35,713 nucleotides of DNA from Solirubrobacteraceae bacterium. Its GTDB lineage: Bacteria > Actinomycetota > Thermoleophilia > Solirubrobacterales > Solirubrobacteraceae. Below the pieces are notes generated by a model. It had not been told where the DNA came from. It saw only the letters and a list, made by a program, of their open reading frames with translations, and ran no database searches. Every line of letters starts with the position of its first letter. Position 1 is the first letter of the stretch. The translations under genes were made by a program, and so were the position numbers. Shown one piece after another: positions 15,068-23,309 of the stretch. Where the stretch lies: assembly GCA_030447785.1 (NCBI GenBank), contig JAUJOF010000003.1:1-35713 (forward strand), in the 5' to 3' direction.

Positions 15068-15697
15068 GTGCGCGCCCCGACCCCGCGTCGCATCGCCTTC
15101 GCCGCCCTCGTCGCCCTGTGTGCCGGCCTGGCGGTCACCGGCCTGCTCAACGGCTTCAGCCCCAGTACGCCGATCCGCCTGGCTCAGGGCCTGGCGCTGG
15201 TGACACTGGCGATCCTCGCCGTGGGCGGCCTGCTCGTGGCGCTTGGCCTGCGTCTGGCCGACTGGCGCGACCCCGAGTCCGAGGAGGACTTCGAGCGGGT
15301 GGTGGAGCGCTCGGAGCGCCTCGCCCGCGACGGCGTGGCCGCTGAGCCTGACGAGGGCGAGTTCCTGACCCTCGATCCGCTCGACGACGACGACTTCGAG
15401 GAGCTCGTGCGCGAGGCCCTCGACGACCTGCCCGACATCCTCCGCCGCGCGCTGGAGCGCAACGTCGCCGTGGTCATCTCCGACGAGGGCCGCCGCCACG
15501 ACGCCTACGGCCTGTACATGGGCGGCACCGTCGCCCGCACCGAGCACGACCGGATCGTCATCTTCCGTGACACGCTGCGCCGCGACTTCGGCGGCGACGG
15601 CGATCTCCTGCGCGACGAGGTCACCCGCACCGTTCGCCACGAGCTGGCCCACCACCTGGGCGCCGACGAGCTGGGCGTGAGCGAGCTTGGCCTGTAG
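15068..15697 (+). CDS. Membrane-anchored zincin-like metallopeptidase (DUF1025/PF06262 type)
   Basis: A 209-aa protein. Two hydrophobic segments (about residues 8-28 and 37-60) form an N-terminal membrane hairpin. An acidic linker rich in Asp and Glu follows. The C-terminal 110 residues match the small zincin family: FLTLDPLDDDDFEELVREALDD, then VVISDEG, YGLYMGG, IVIFRDTL and finally HELAHHLGADE, an HExxH zinc motif with its third ligand region close behind. Most members are about 120 aa without membrane anchor, so the fusion of a transmembrane hairpin is the distinctive part. The soluble domain should face the cytosol. GTG 15068 gives the start used here. The substrate is unknown. Confidence 0.87.
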   Translation: MRAPTPRRIAFAALVALCAGLAVTGLLNGFSPSTPIRLAQGLALVTLAILAVGGLLVALGLRLADWRDPESEEDFERVVERSERLARDGVAAEPDEGEFLTLDPLDDDDFEELVREALDDLPDILRRALERNVAVVISDEGRRHDAYGLYMGGTVARTEHDRIVIFRDTLRRDFGGDGDLLRDEVTRTVRHELAHHLGADELGVSELGL

Positions 15698-15704
15698 TGC
15701 CCTG

Positions 15705-15872
15705 CTTAGTACACCCATCCGCAAGTTCCGATGGTTTCGGCGGCGCCTCGCCGCCGCTGGCTGCGTCCTCGACTTGCCTTTGCCACCGGCAAAGGCTGCG
15801 TCTTGCGTCCTTGCCAGCGACGACGATGCATCCGCCGGCTAACCACCGGAACTTGCGGCCGGATGTACTTAG
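15705..15872. mobile_element. MITE-like palindromic insertion with 5-bp target duplication
   Basis: A 158-bp element (15710-15867) is flanked by perfect direct repeats CTTAG at 15705-15709 and 15868-15872. Its ends are inverted: TACACCCATCCGCAAGTTCC on the left matches the reverse complement of the right end at 17 of 20 positions, and the pairing continues (12 perfect bp at 15719-15730/15847-15858). The centre is a perfect 9-bp stem, GCCTTTGCC/GGCAAAGGC (15776-15784/15788-15796), with a 3-nt loop, so almost the whole element can fold into one long hairpin. It codes for nothing. It lies between the zincin gene and the acyl-CoA synthetase gene. A structured RNA or REP-type element is the alternative. 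The remaining gap to 15958 holds only the synthetase ribosome binding site. Confidence 0.7.
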
Positions 15873-15958
15873 CCGGCCTGAGCGGGCCCGCACCGACCGC
15901 GTGCCCGCGCCGGAAAATCCGCGATGATGATCACCCAGATCGACACAGGAGAGGACGG

Positions 15959-17758
15959 ATGAGCGCGACGGCGGGGCCGGCCGGGGCCGTGACCGGGACG
16001 ACGATGGCGGCGATGGTGCTGGAGGCCGCGAAGAGCCGGCGCGCCGCGGCCATCCGCCACAAGGAGGGCGGCAGCTGGCAGCAGGTCGGCTACGACCAGC
16101 TGGGCCGGACGGTGACCGCGCTGGCCCGTGGCCTGCTCGCGCTGGGCGTCGAGCCCGGTGACCGCGTGGCCGTCCTCTCCCAGACCCGGCCGGAGTGGAC
16201 CTACGCCGACTTCGCGATCCTCTGCGTCGGCGCGGTCACCGTGCCCGTGTACCACACCAACTCGCCCGACGAGTGCCGGTACGTGCTCGAGCACTCGGGC
16301 GCCAGGGTCCTCTTCTGCGAGGACGCCGACCAGCTGGCCAAGGTCGAGGCGATCCGCGGGCAGATGCCCGCCCTCGAGCACGTGATCGCCTTCACCGGCG
16401 CCCGCGACGGGGCGATCTCGCTGGAGGAGCTGAGGCGCCGTGGCGGGGAGGTCGAGGAGGGACGGGTGCACGAGCGCGCCCTCGCCGTCTCCCACGACGA
16501 CCTGGCCACGATCGTCTACACGTCGGGCACCACGGGGCCCCCCAAGGGGTGCATGCTGACCCACGGCAACCTGCGCGCCGACCTCGACATGGTCAACCAG
16601 CGCATCTCCTTCCCGGCGGGCACGGTCTTCTTCGCCTTCCTCCCGCTCGCTCACGCGCTCACGCGCATCGTCCAGTTCATCGCCATCAACGGCGGCGCGG
16701 AGATCGCCTTCTGGCAGCGCGACCCCAAGAAGCTCGTGGAGGAGGTCGGCGAGGTCAAGCCGACGCACCTGCCCTCGGCGCCGCGGCTGTTCGAGAAGAT
16801 CTACACGGCGGCGACCGCCAAGGTGGCCGAGGCCGGCGGGGTCAAGGAGAAGCTCTTCCACTGGTCGGTCGGCGTGGGGCGCAGACTGCGCGCCGCCGAG
16901 CAGGAGGGCCGCGCGCCCGGCAGGCTGGTGCAGGCCCAGTACGCCGTCGCCGACAGGCTCGTGCTGCACAAGGTCCGCGACCTCTTCGGTGGGCGCGTGG
17001 AGCTGGCCCTCAGCGGGGCCGCCCCGATCGACCCCGACATCCTGAAGTTCTTCCGCGCCGCGGGCGTGTACGTCCTCGAGGGCTACGGGATGACCGAAAC
17101 GTCGGCCGTGGCCTCGGTGAACACCATCGAGGAGCACCGCTTCGGCACGGTGGGCAAGCCGCTTCCCGGCTGCGAGGTCGCCATCGCCGACGACGGCGAG
17201 GTCCTCATGAGGGGCCCGAACATCTTCCAGGGCTACTACGCCAACGAGGAGGCCACGCGCACCGACCTGGTCGACGGCTGGCTGCACTCGGGCGACCTGG
17301 GCGAGCTCGACGAGGACGGCTACCTGAGGATCACCGGGCGCAAGAAGGACCTCATCATCACCTCGAGCGGCAAGAACATCACCCCCTCCAACATCGAGAA
17401 CGCCATCCGCCAGTCGCGCTGGGTCTCCCAGGCCGTGGTCTTCGGCGATCGCAGGCCCTACCTGACCGCCCTGATCACCCTCGACCCCGACGAGGCGGGG
17501 GCCCTGGCCGAGAAGGTGGGCGCCCCCGGGGGCGACGTGGCGGCGCTGGCCGCCCACGAGGGCGTCCGGGCGCAGATCCAGCAGGTGGTCGACCAGGCCA
17601 ACCAGCAGTTCGCCCGCATCGAGCAGGTCAAGCGCTTTGTGATCCTCGACCGCGACCTGACCCAGGACGACGACGAGCTGACGCCCACGCTGAAGGTCAA
17701 GCGAAACGTGGTCTACGACCGCCACGCGGAGGCCTTCGCGGGGCTGTACGACGGGTAG
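15959..17758 (+). CDS. Long-chain acyl-CoA synthetase (FAA1/FadD15 type)
   Basis: A 599-aa AMP-forming ligase from ATG 15959, preceded by GGAGAGGACGG. YTSGTTGPPKGCMLTH near residue 186, the linker GYGMTETSAV near 377, SGDLGELDEDGYLRITGRKKDLIITSSGKN near 443-472 and a C-terminal PTLKVKR match the long-chain family found in actinobacteria, longer than the 502-aa ligase at 1381. It should turn free fatty acids into acyl-CoA at the inner face of the membrane. The thiolase gene follows after 9 bases, so the pair is probably one operon serving beta-oxidation or acyl turnover. The MITE-like element ends 86 bases upstream and may influence its expression. Confidence 0.93.
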   Translation: MSATAGPAGAVTGTTMAAMVLEAAKSRRAAAIRHKEGGSWQQVGYDQLGRTVTALARGLLALGVEPGDRVAVLSQTRPEWTYADFAILCVGAVTVPVYHTNSPDECRYVLEHSGARVLFCEDADQLAKVEAIRGQMPALEHVIAFTGARDGAISLEELRRRGGEVEEGRVHERALAVSHDDLATIVYTSGTTGPPKGCMLTHGNLRADLDMVNQRISFPAGTVFFAFLPLAHALTRIVQFIAINGGAEIAFWQRDPKKLVEEVGEVKPTHLPSAPRLFEKIYTAATAKVAEAGGVKEKLFHWSVGVGRRLRAAEQEGRAPGRLVQAQYAVADRLVLHKVRDLFGGRVELALSGAAPIDPDILKFFRAAGVYVLEGYGMTETSAVASVNTIEEHRFGTVGKPLPGCEVAIADDGEVLMRGPNIFQGYYANEEATRTDLVDGWLHSGDLGELDEDGYLRITGRKKDLIITSSGKNITPSNIENAIRQSRWVSQAVVFGDRRPYLTALITLDPDEAGALAEKVGAPGGDVAALAAHEGVRAQIQQVVDQANQQFARIEQVKRFVILDRDLTQDDDELTPTLKVKRNVVYDRHAEAFAGLYDG

Positions 17759-17767
17759 CCGCCAGCC

Positions 17768-18928
17768 ATGCCGGAGGCAGTCATCGTCGACGCCGTACGC
17801 ACGCCGATCGGGCGGGCCTTCAAGGGGTCACTGACGGATGTGCGGGCCGATGACCTGGCCGCCGTCCCGATCCGCGCGCTCATGCAGCGCAACGCGGGCG
17901 TGGATTGGGGCCAAACCAACGACCTGATGATGGGCGCCGCCTCGGGGATCGGCGAGCAGGGCTACAACGTGGGGCGCAACGCCGCGCTGCTGGCCGGGCT
18001 GGACCACCACGTGCCCGCCTGCACGGTCAACCGCTTCTGCGCCTCGTCGCTGCAGACCATCCGCATGGCTCACCACGCCATCCAGGCCGGCGAGGGCGAC
18101 CAGTACATCGCCGCGGGCGTCGAGGCCGTGTCGCGCGCGGGGCTGGGCGCGGGCATCCCCGACGAGGCCAAGCACCCCCAGCTCGACGGCGGTGAGGGCT
18201 CGGCCTACGACGTCTACATCCCCATGGGGATGACCGCGGAGAACGTGGCCGACCGCTGCGGCGTGTCGCGCCGGGCCCAGGACGAGTGGGCGGCGATCTC
18301 GCAGAACCGCGCCGTCGACGCCCGCGACTCGGGACACTTCGACCGCGAGATCGTCGAGGTCACCACGCCCGACGGCTCCGCCGTCTCCCGCGACGACGGC
18401 CCCCGGCCGGGCACCACGGTGGAGAAGCTCGCCGAGCTCGAGCCCGCCTTCCGCGAGGACGGCACGGTCACCGCCGGCAACGCCTGCCCGCTCAACGACG
18501 GCGCCGCCGCCGTGCTGGTCATGGCCGAGGACCGCGTGCGTGAGCTCGGGCTCACGCCGCGGGCACGCATCGTGGCCTCGTGGGTGTCGGCCATCCGCCC
18601 GGAAGTGATGGGCCTGGGGCCGATTCCCGCCGTCCAGGGTCTGCTCAGGCAGGCCGGCATGACGATGGACGACGTCGATGTGGTGGAGATCAACGAGGCC
18701 TTCGCCGCCCAGATCGTGCCGTGCATGGACGAGCTGGGCATCGAGGCCGAGAAGCTCAACCCGTTCGGCGGAGCCATCGCGCTCGGCCATCCGTTCGGGA
18801 TGACCGGGGCGCGCATCATGACCACGCTGCTCAACGACCTCGACACGCTCGACGGCCAGTACGGGATCGAGTCGATGTGCGTCGCCGGTGGTCTGGGCCA
18901 GGCCATGCTCGTCGAGCGCCTCCACTAG
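17768..18928 (+). CDS. Acetyl-CoA acyltransferase (thiolase)
   Basis: A 386-aa thiolase, full length. The acylated nucleophile is C91 in NRFCASS, the catalytic His is H341 in GHPFGMTGAR and the second Cys is C371 in MCVAGGLGQAM; EINEAFAAQ is also present. Two small departures from the commonest motifs are seen: GMTGAR where GxSGAR is usual, and CVAGG where CxGGG is usual; both occur in degradative thiolases. It should cleave 3-ketoacyl-CoA with CoA or run in reverse to form acetoacetyl-CoA. Its position directly behind an acyl-CoA synthetase favours fatty-acid breakdown. No hydratase/dehydrogenase gene is in the window. Starts at ATG 17768. Confidence 0.95.
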   Translation: MPEAVIVDAVRTPIGRAFKGSLTDVRADDLAAVPIRALMQRNAGVDWGQTNDLMMGAASGIGEQGYNVGRNAALLAGLDHHVPACTVNRFCASSLQTIRMAHHAIQAGEGDQYIAAGVEAVSRAGLGAGIPDEAKHPQLDGGEGSAYDVYIPMGMTAENVADRCGVSRRAQDEWAAISQNRAVDARDSGHFDREIVEVTTPDGSAVSRDDGPRPGTTVEKLAELEPAFREDGTVTAGNACPLNDGAAAVLVMAEDRVRELGLTPRARIVASWVSAIRPEVMGLGPIPAVQGLLRQAGMTMDDVDVVEINEAFAAQIVPCMDELGIEAEKLNPFGGAIALGHPFGMTGARIMTTLLNDLDTLDGQYGIESMCVAGGLGQAMLVERLH

Positions 18929-19016
18929 AAGGTGCATGCGGGCTCGGGCCCGGGGGTGCGGTGTGTCCTTTGCCCGCCCGATGGGCAACACCGCGCAACC
19001 ACGAGGAGGCGCTGAG

Positions 19017-19979
19017 ATGGCCGAGGCCAGAAAGCTTGATGGCACGGGGTTCGACCGCCAGTCGGGCACGGGCGCGACGCTGAAGCGGACGTTCTCGGAG
19101 TTCAAGGAGGACAGCGCGACCGACTGGGCGGCGGCGCTGACCTACTACGGCGTCCTGGCGCTGTTTCCGGCCCTGCTGGCGCTGGTGACGCTGGCAGGCT
19201 TGTTCGGCAACCCCCAGACGACGGCCCAGACGATCCTGGGCGTCGTGGGGCAGGTCGCCTCCCCGCAGGTCCTCGAGGCCGTGCGTCCGGCCATCATGGG
19301 CGTGGCCATGAGCGGGTCGACGGCGCTGGTGTTGTTGATCGTCGGCCTGGTCAGCGCGCTGTGGTCGGCCTCGGGCTACGTCGGAGCGTTCATGCGTGCC
19401 TCGAACGTCATGTACGAGGTGCCCGAGGGCCGCCCGATCTGGAAGGCCCGCCCGCTCCAGATGCTCGTCACCTTGCTCATGCTGTTGCTGGTGGTCGCGG
19501 CGACGATCGCCATCGTGGTCACCGGGCCGCTGGCCAGCGCGCTGGGCAGCGCGATCGGCGTGGGCTCCGCGGCGGTGACGGTGTGGAACATCGCCAAGTG
19601 GCCGGTCATCGCGCTGTTCGTGATCGCGGCGATCGCCGTCCTGTACTACGCCTCGCCCAACGCCAAGCTGCGGGGCTTCAAGTCGGTGCTTCCCGGTGCG
19701 GCGCTCGCATTGGTGGTGTGGATCCTCGCGTCGGTGGCCTTTGCGTTCTACGTCGCCAACTTCGGCTCGTACAACAAGACCTACGGCACGCTGGGGGGCA
19801 TCATCATCTTCCTGGTGTGGCTGTGGATCACCAACGTCGCCATCATCCTGGGCGCGGAGTTCAACGTCGAGCGTGAGCGCGGCGCCCAGATCGCCGAGGG
19901 CCGGCCGGGCGCCGAGCGCGAGCTCCAGGTCCGCGAGCGCGACGAGCCCAAGGACAAGCAGCGTCCCAGCACCGCGTGA
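19017..19979 (+). CDS. YihY/BrkB family inner-membrane protein
   Basis: A 320-aa integral membrane protein; GAGGAGG at 19003-19009 places the start at ATG 19017, seven bases later. Six hydrophobic segments fit the YihY/UPF0761 (formerly ribonuclease BN) fold, with typical stretches DWAAALTYYGVLALFPALLAL, LWSASGYVGAFMRASNVMYEV, FKSVLPGAALALVVWILAS and GGIIIFLVWLWITNVAIILGAEFN, here cited as family landmarks only in part. The tail after residue 285 is hydrophilic, rich in Glu, Arg and Lys, and cytosolic. The RNase activity once assigned to the family was withdrawn; transport or envelope roles are suspected. A small hairpin (TTGCCC/GGGCAA, 18970-18988) lies in the gap after the thiolase gene. 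Confidence 0.9.
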   Translation: MAEARKLDGTGFDRQSGTGATLKRTFSEFKEDSATDWAAALTYYGVLALFPALLALVTLAGLFGNPQTTAQTILGVVGQVASPQVLEAVRPAIMGVAMSGSTALVLLIVGLVSALWSASGYVGAFMRASNVMYEVPEGRPIWKARPLQMLVTLLMLLLVVAATIAIVVTGPLASALGSAIGVGSAAVTVWNIAKWPVIALFVIAAIAVLYYASPNAKLRGFKSVLPGAALALVVWILASVAFAFYVANFGSYNKTYGTLGGIIIFLVWLWITNVAIILGAEFNVERERGAQIAEGRPGAERELQVRERDEPKDKQRPSTA

Positions 19980-20033
19980 TCCGCGCTCGCCGGTGGCGTC
20001 TTCGCGCCAGAAAGGCGCGGAGCGGGTAGGCCC

Positions 20034-21545
20034 GTGACCATGAGCTTTCCGGTGACCACGGTGACCGCGCGGGAGTCGCTGTGGCTCGAGGCCGAGAACC
20101 GCGAGGTTCGCCCGGGCCGGTCGGTGCTCGACGCGGTGTTCGACGTGGCGGTCCTGGGCGGTGGCATCGCGGGGATCACCACGGCGCTGCTGGCCCGGCG
20201 CGACGGCGCGCGTGTGGTGGTCGTGGAGGCCGGACGGGTCGCGGGCGGGGTGAGCGGCGCGAACACGGCGAAGGTCACCGCGCTGCAGTCGACGGTGCTG
20301 TCGGCGATCCGCGCCCGCCACGGCGATGAGGCGACCGGGGTGTACGCGCAGGCCAGCCTGGCCGCCGTCGAGCAGGTCGCCGCGCTGGCCGGAGAGGAGG
20401 GCATCGACTGCGACCTCGCGCGCCGCCCGGCCTTCACCTACGCCGCCGAGGAGTCCGAGCTCCCGGCGGTCAGCGCCGAGCACGCCGCGGCCCGCGCAGC
20501 GGGACTGCCCACGGTGCTCACCGAGGACGTCGACCTGCCCTATCCCGTGGCGGGCGCCGTGCGCCTGGACGACCAGCTCGAGTTCCACCCGGTGCGCTAC
20601 GTGCGCGGGCTCGCCGGGGCGGTGGACGGCGACGGCTCGGTGGTGGCGGAGGGCATCCGGGCGCTGGCCGTCGAGAACGGCTCGCCGTGCCGGGTGCGCA
20701 CCACCGGGGGCACGATCTCGGCGCGCCAGGTCGTGGTGGCCACCCACTATCCGCTGCTGGACCGCGGGCTGTTCTTCGCCCGCCTGGAACCCGAGCGCTC
20801 GTACGCCATCGCCGCTCGGGTGCGTGGCGCGCTCCCCCAGGGCCTGTCCATCAGCGCCGGGAGCACCACGCGCTCGCTGCGCTCCTACGGGGACCTGCTG
20901 ATCGTCGGCGGCGAGGGCCACCAGACCGGCGCCCGCGAGGCCACGGCCGAGCGCTTCGCGCGCCTCGAGACCTTCGCGCGCCGCCACTGGGACGTCGAGG
21001 CGATCACCCACCGCTGGTCGGCCCAGGACCCGGCGAGCTACGACCAGCTGCCGGTCGTGGGGCCCTACGTCCCCCGCTCCTCGCGCGTGTTCGTGGCCTC
21101 GGGGTTCATGAAGTGGGGCCTGACCGGCGGAACCATGGCGGCGATGATCCTGCGCGACCTGCTGGGCGGGCGCGGGCACCCGTGGGCGTCGACCTTCAGC
21201 CCCAACCGGCTGTCCCTGCGATCGGCACCCAAGCTGGCGCGGATGAACGCCCAGGTCGGCGCGGACTTCGTCGGCGACCGCCTGCGTCCGCCCGACACGG
21301 CCGACGTCTCCAGCGTGCCGGCGGGCGAGGCCCGCGTGGTCGGCGACGGGCGGGGCAAAAAGGGGGTCTTCCGCGACGAGGAGGGGACGGTGCACGCGGT
21401 CTCGCTGCGCTGCACGCACATGGGATGCCTGCTGCGCTTCAACGCCGCCGAGCGCAGCTGGGACTGCCCGTGCCACGGGTCGCGCTTCGACGTCGACGGA
21501 GCCGTGCTCGAGGGGCCGGCGGTGAAGCCGCTGGAGCGGCGATGA
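20034..21545 (+). CDS. FAD-dependent oxidoreductase with C-terminal Rieske [2Fe-2S] domain
   Basis: A 503-aa two-domain protein. The N-terminal DAO-type flavin domain has GGGIAGITTALLA near residue 42, an acidic strand end (VVVEAGRVAGG) and the substrate-domain segment RWSAQDPASYDQLP, then SGFMKWGLTGG near the second FAD contact. Residues from about 420 form a Rieske domain with CTHMGC and CPCHGS, the two Cys-His pairs binding a [2Fe-2S] cluster. Electrons would pass between the cluster and FAD within one chain; substrates of this common actinobacterial type are unknown. GTG 20034 and ATG 20040 are both possible starts; TAGG nine bases before the ATG slightly favours it. It is probably independent of the convergent SDR gene, whose stop is 10 bases away. 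Confidence 0.92.
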   Translation: MTMSFPVTTVTARESLWLEAENREVRPGRSVLDAVFDVAVLGGGIAGITTALLARRDGARVVVVEAGRVAGGVSGANTAKVTALQSTVLSAIRARHGDEATGVYAQASLAAVEQVAALAGEEGIDCDLARRPAFTYAAEESELPAVSAEHAAARAAGLPTVLTEDVDLPYPVAGAVRLDDQLEFHPVRYVRGLAGAVDGDGSVVAEGIRALAVENGSPCRVRTTGGTISARQVVVATHYPLLDRGLFFARLEPERSYAIAARVRGALPQGLSISAGSTTRSLRSYGDLLIVGGEGHQTGAREATAERFARLETFARRHWDVEAITHRWSAQDPASYDQLPVVGPYVPRSSRVFVASGFMKWGLTGGTMAAMILRDLLGGRGHPWASTFSPNRLSLRSAPKLARMNAQVGADFVGDRLRPPDTADVSSVPAGEARVVGDGRGKKGVFRDEEGTVHAVSLRCTHMGCLLRFNAAERSWDCPCHGSRFDVDGAVLEGPAVKPLERR

Positions 21546-21555
21546 GCGGCGCTGA

Positions 21556-22323
21556 CTACTTCGGCGCCATCCGCAGCGCCCCGTCCAGGCGGATCGTCTC
21601 GCCGTTGAGCATGGGGTTCTCGACGATCTGACAGGCGAGCTGCGCGTACTCCTCCGGACGTCCCAGGCGCGGGGGAAAGGGGATCGTGGCGCCCAGCGCG
21701 TCGCGGGCCTCCTGGGGAAGAGCGGCCAGCAGCGGGGTGTCGAACAGGCCGGGCGCGATGGTGTTCACGCGGATGCCGTGGCGGGCGAGATCCCGCGCCG
21801 CCGGCAGGGTCATCCCCACGACACCGCCCTTGGAGGCGCTGTAGGCGAGCTGGCCGATCTGCCCGTCGAAGGCGGCGATGGAGGCGGTGTTGACGCAGAC
21901 GCCACGCTCGCCGTTGGCATCGGGGTCGTTGGCGAGCATCGCGACGGCGGCGAAGCGCAGCACGTGGAAGGTGCCGACCAGGTTGATCGCGATGACCGTC
22001 TCGAAGGGCTGGGCCTGGTGGGCGCCGTGGCGGGAGGCGGTGCGCTCGGCCCAGCCGATCCCCGCGCAGTTGACCGCGATGCGCAGCCCGCCGGGGAGCT
22101 GTGCCGCCCCCGCGACCGCGGCCTCGATCTGCTCGGGCTCGGTGACGTCGGCGGGCATGAAGGCAGCCCGCTCGCCCAGCTCGCCCGCCAAGGCGCTGCC
22201 CTTGTCCTCGTTGAGGTCGGCGATGGTGACGCGGGCGCCGCGGGCGTGCAGGGCGCGCGCGGTCGCCTCGCCCAGCCCGGAGGCGCCGCCGACCACGAGG
22301 GCCGCGCTGTGCTCGACGTTCAT
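21556..22323 (-). CDS. SDR-family dehydrogenase, 3-hydroxyacyl-CoA dehydrogenase type II-like
   Basis: A 255-aa short-chain dehydrogenase. The cofactor motif reads [22 protein letters not shown] is the adenine-ring strand, NCAGIG the structural motif, and Ser/Tyr/Lys of the active site are in [10 protein letters not shown] and [21 protein letters not shown] and [13 protein letters not shown] at the C-terminus are characteristic of the HSD17B10/3-hydroxyacyl-CoA dehydrogenase subgroup. It should oxidise 3-hydroxyacyl-CoA or a related alcohol with NAD. ATG 22323 overlaps the egtD stop (ATGA), so it is translationally coupled to egtD; whether it has anything to do with ergothioneine or merely shares the transcript is open. 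Confidence 0.92.
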   Translation of the reverse strand: MNVEHSAALVVGGASGLGEATARALHARGARVTIADLNEDKGSALAGELGERAAFMPADVTEPEQIEAAVAGAAQLPGGLRIAVNCAGIGWAERTASRHGAHQAQPFETVIAINLVGTFHVLRFAAVAMLANDPDANGERGVCVNTASIAAFDGQIGQLAYSASKGGVVGMTLPAARDLARHGIRVNTIAPGLFDTPLLAALPQEARDALGATIPFPPRLGRPEEYAQLACQIVENPMLNGETIRLDGALRMAPK

Positions 22324-23309
22324 CGCGGCCGCGCGAGGGTCAGGGCATAGAGCCCGTCCGGATCGGTCAGCCAGGCGGCCGGCTCCAGGCCGGCGGCGCC
22401 CAGGTCGCCCTCCACCCGCGCGCGGGTGAACTTCGTGGAGATCTCGGTGCGCATCTCCTCGCGGGCGCGGAAGTCGATCGCCAGGTCCAGCGCGGGCACG
22501 TCGACCCACTGGCGCACCAGCGCGCGCAGGCGGATGTCGATCCACTGGCGGTCGCGATCGAAGAAGGCGACATGCTCGAAGGCCTCGAGGTCGAAGGTGG
22601 CGCCCAACTCGCGGTTCATCACCGTGAGCACGTTGCGGTTGAAGGCCGCGGTCACCCCGGCCGCGTCGTTGTAGGCGGCCTCGAGCACGGCGGGGTCCTT
22701 GACCAGGTCGGTGCCGATCAGCAGGTGGTCCTCGGCCTGGAGGCGTCCGGCGAGGTCACGCAGGAAGCGCCGGCGCGCGCCCGGCAGGAAGTTGCCCACC
22801 GTTCCGCCCAGGAAGGCCAACACGCGCGGACCCACGGGGTCGGGCAGATGGTCGAGGTGGCGCTCGATGTCGCCGACCAAGCCGTGCACCGCCACGCCGG
22901 GGTGCTCGCCGGCCACCACGGCGGCGCTGGCGCGCACCGTGCTCTCGGAGACGTCCACGGGCACGTAGCGCGCCAGCGTGCCCGCCTCGCTCAGCGCGCC
23001 GAGCAGGGCGCGGGTCTTGGCGTCCACCGAGCCGGCGCCCAGCTCCACGAGCTCGGCCGCGCGGGTCGTCGCGGCGATCTCGTCTCCGCGCTCGCGCAGG
23101 ATCGCCGTCTCGGTGCGGGTGGGGTAGTACTCGGGCTGCTCGCAGATCAGGTCGAACAGCTCGCTGCCCCGCGCGTCGTAGAGGTGCTTGGGCGGCAGCT
23201 CCTTGAACGGGCGCGTGAGGCCGTCGAGCACGTCGTCGGCCAGCGTGCGCTCCTCCTCCGCGCGCAGGTAGGAGCGGATCTCGATGTTCTCGGCGGGCGT
23301 GGTGGTCAT
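22320..23309 (-). CDS. egtD: L-histidine N-alpha-methyltransferase EgtD
   Basis: A 329-aa protein, the usual EgtD length. Family landmarks are [13 protein letters not shown] (41-53), [13 protein letters not shown] (55-67) and the SAM-binding VELGAGS (88-94), with [10 protein letters not shown] and [15 protein letters not shown] farther on. EgtD methylates the alpha-amino group of histidine three times with SAM, giving hercynine, the first step of ergothioneine synthesis. ATG 23309 overlaps the egtB stop by four bases, and the stop overlaps the SDR start by four, which indicates coupled translation. Cytosolic. The identification is secure on motifs, gene order and length. Confidence 0.96.
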   Translation of the reverse strand: MTTTPAENIEIRSYLRAEEERTLADDVLDGLTRPFKELPPKHLYDARGSELFDLICEQPEYYPTRTETAILRERGDEIAATTRAAELVELGAGSVDAKTRALLGALSEAGTLARYVPVDVSESTVRASAAVVAGEHPGVAVHGLVGDIERHLDHLPDPVGPRVLAFLGGTVGNFLPGARRRFLRDLAGRLQAEDHLLIGTDLVKDPAVLEAAYNDAAGVTAAFNRNVLTVMNRELGATFDLEAFEHVAFFDRDRQWIDIRLRALVRQWVDVPALDLAIDFRAREEMRTEISTKFTRARVEGDLGAAGLEPAAWLTDPDGLYALTLARPR

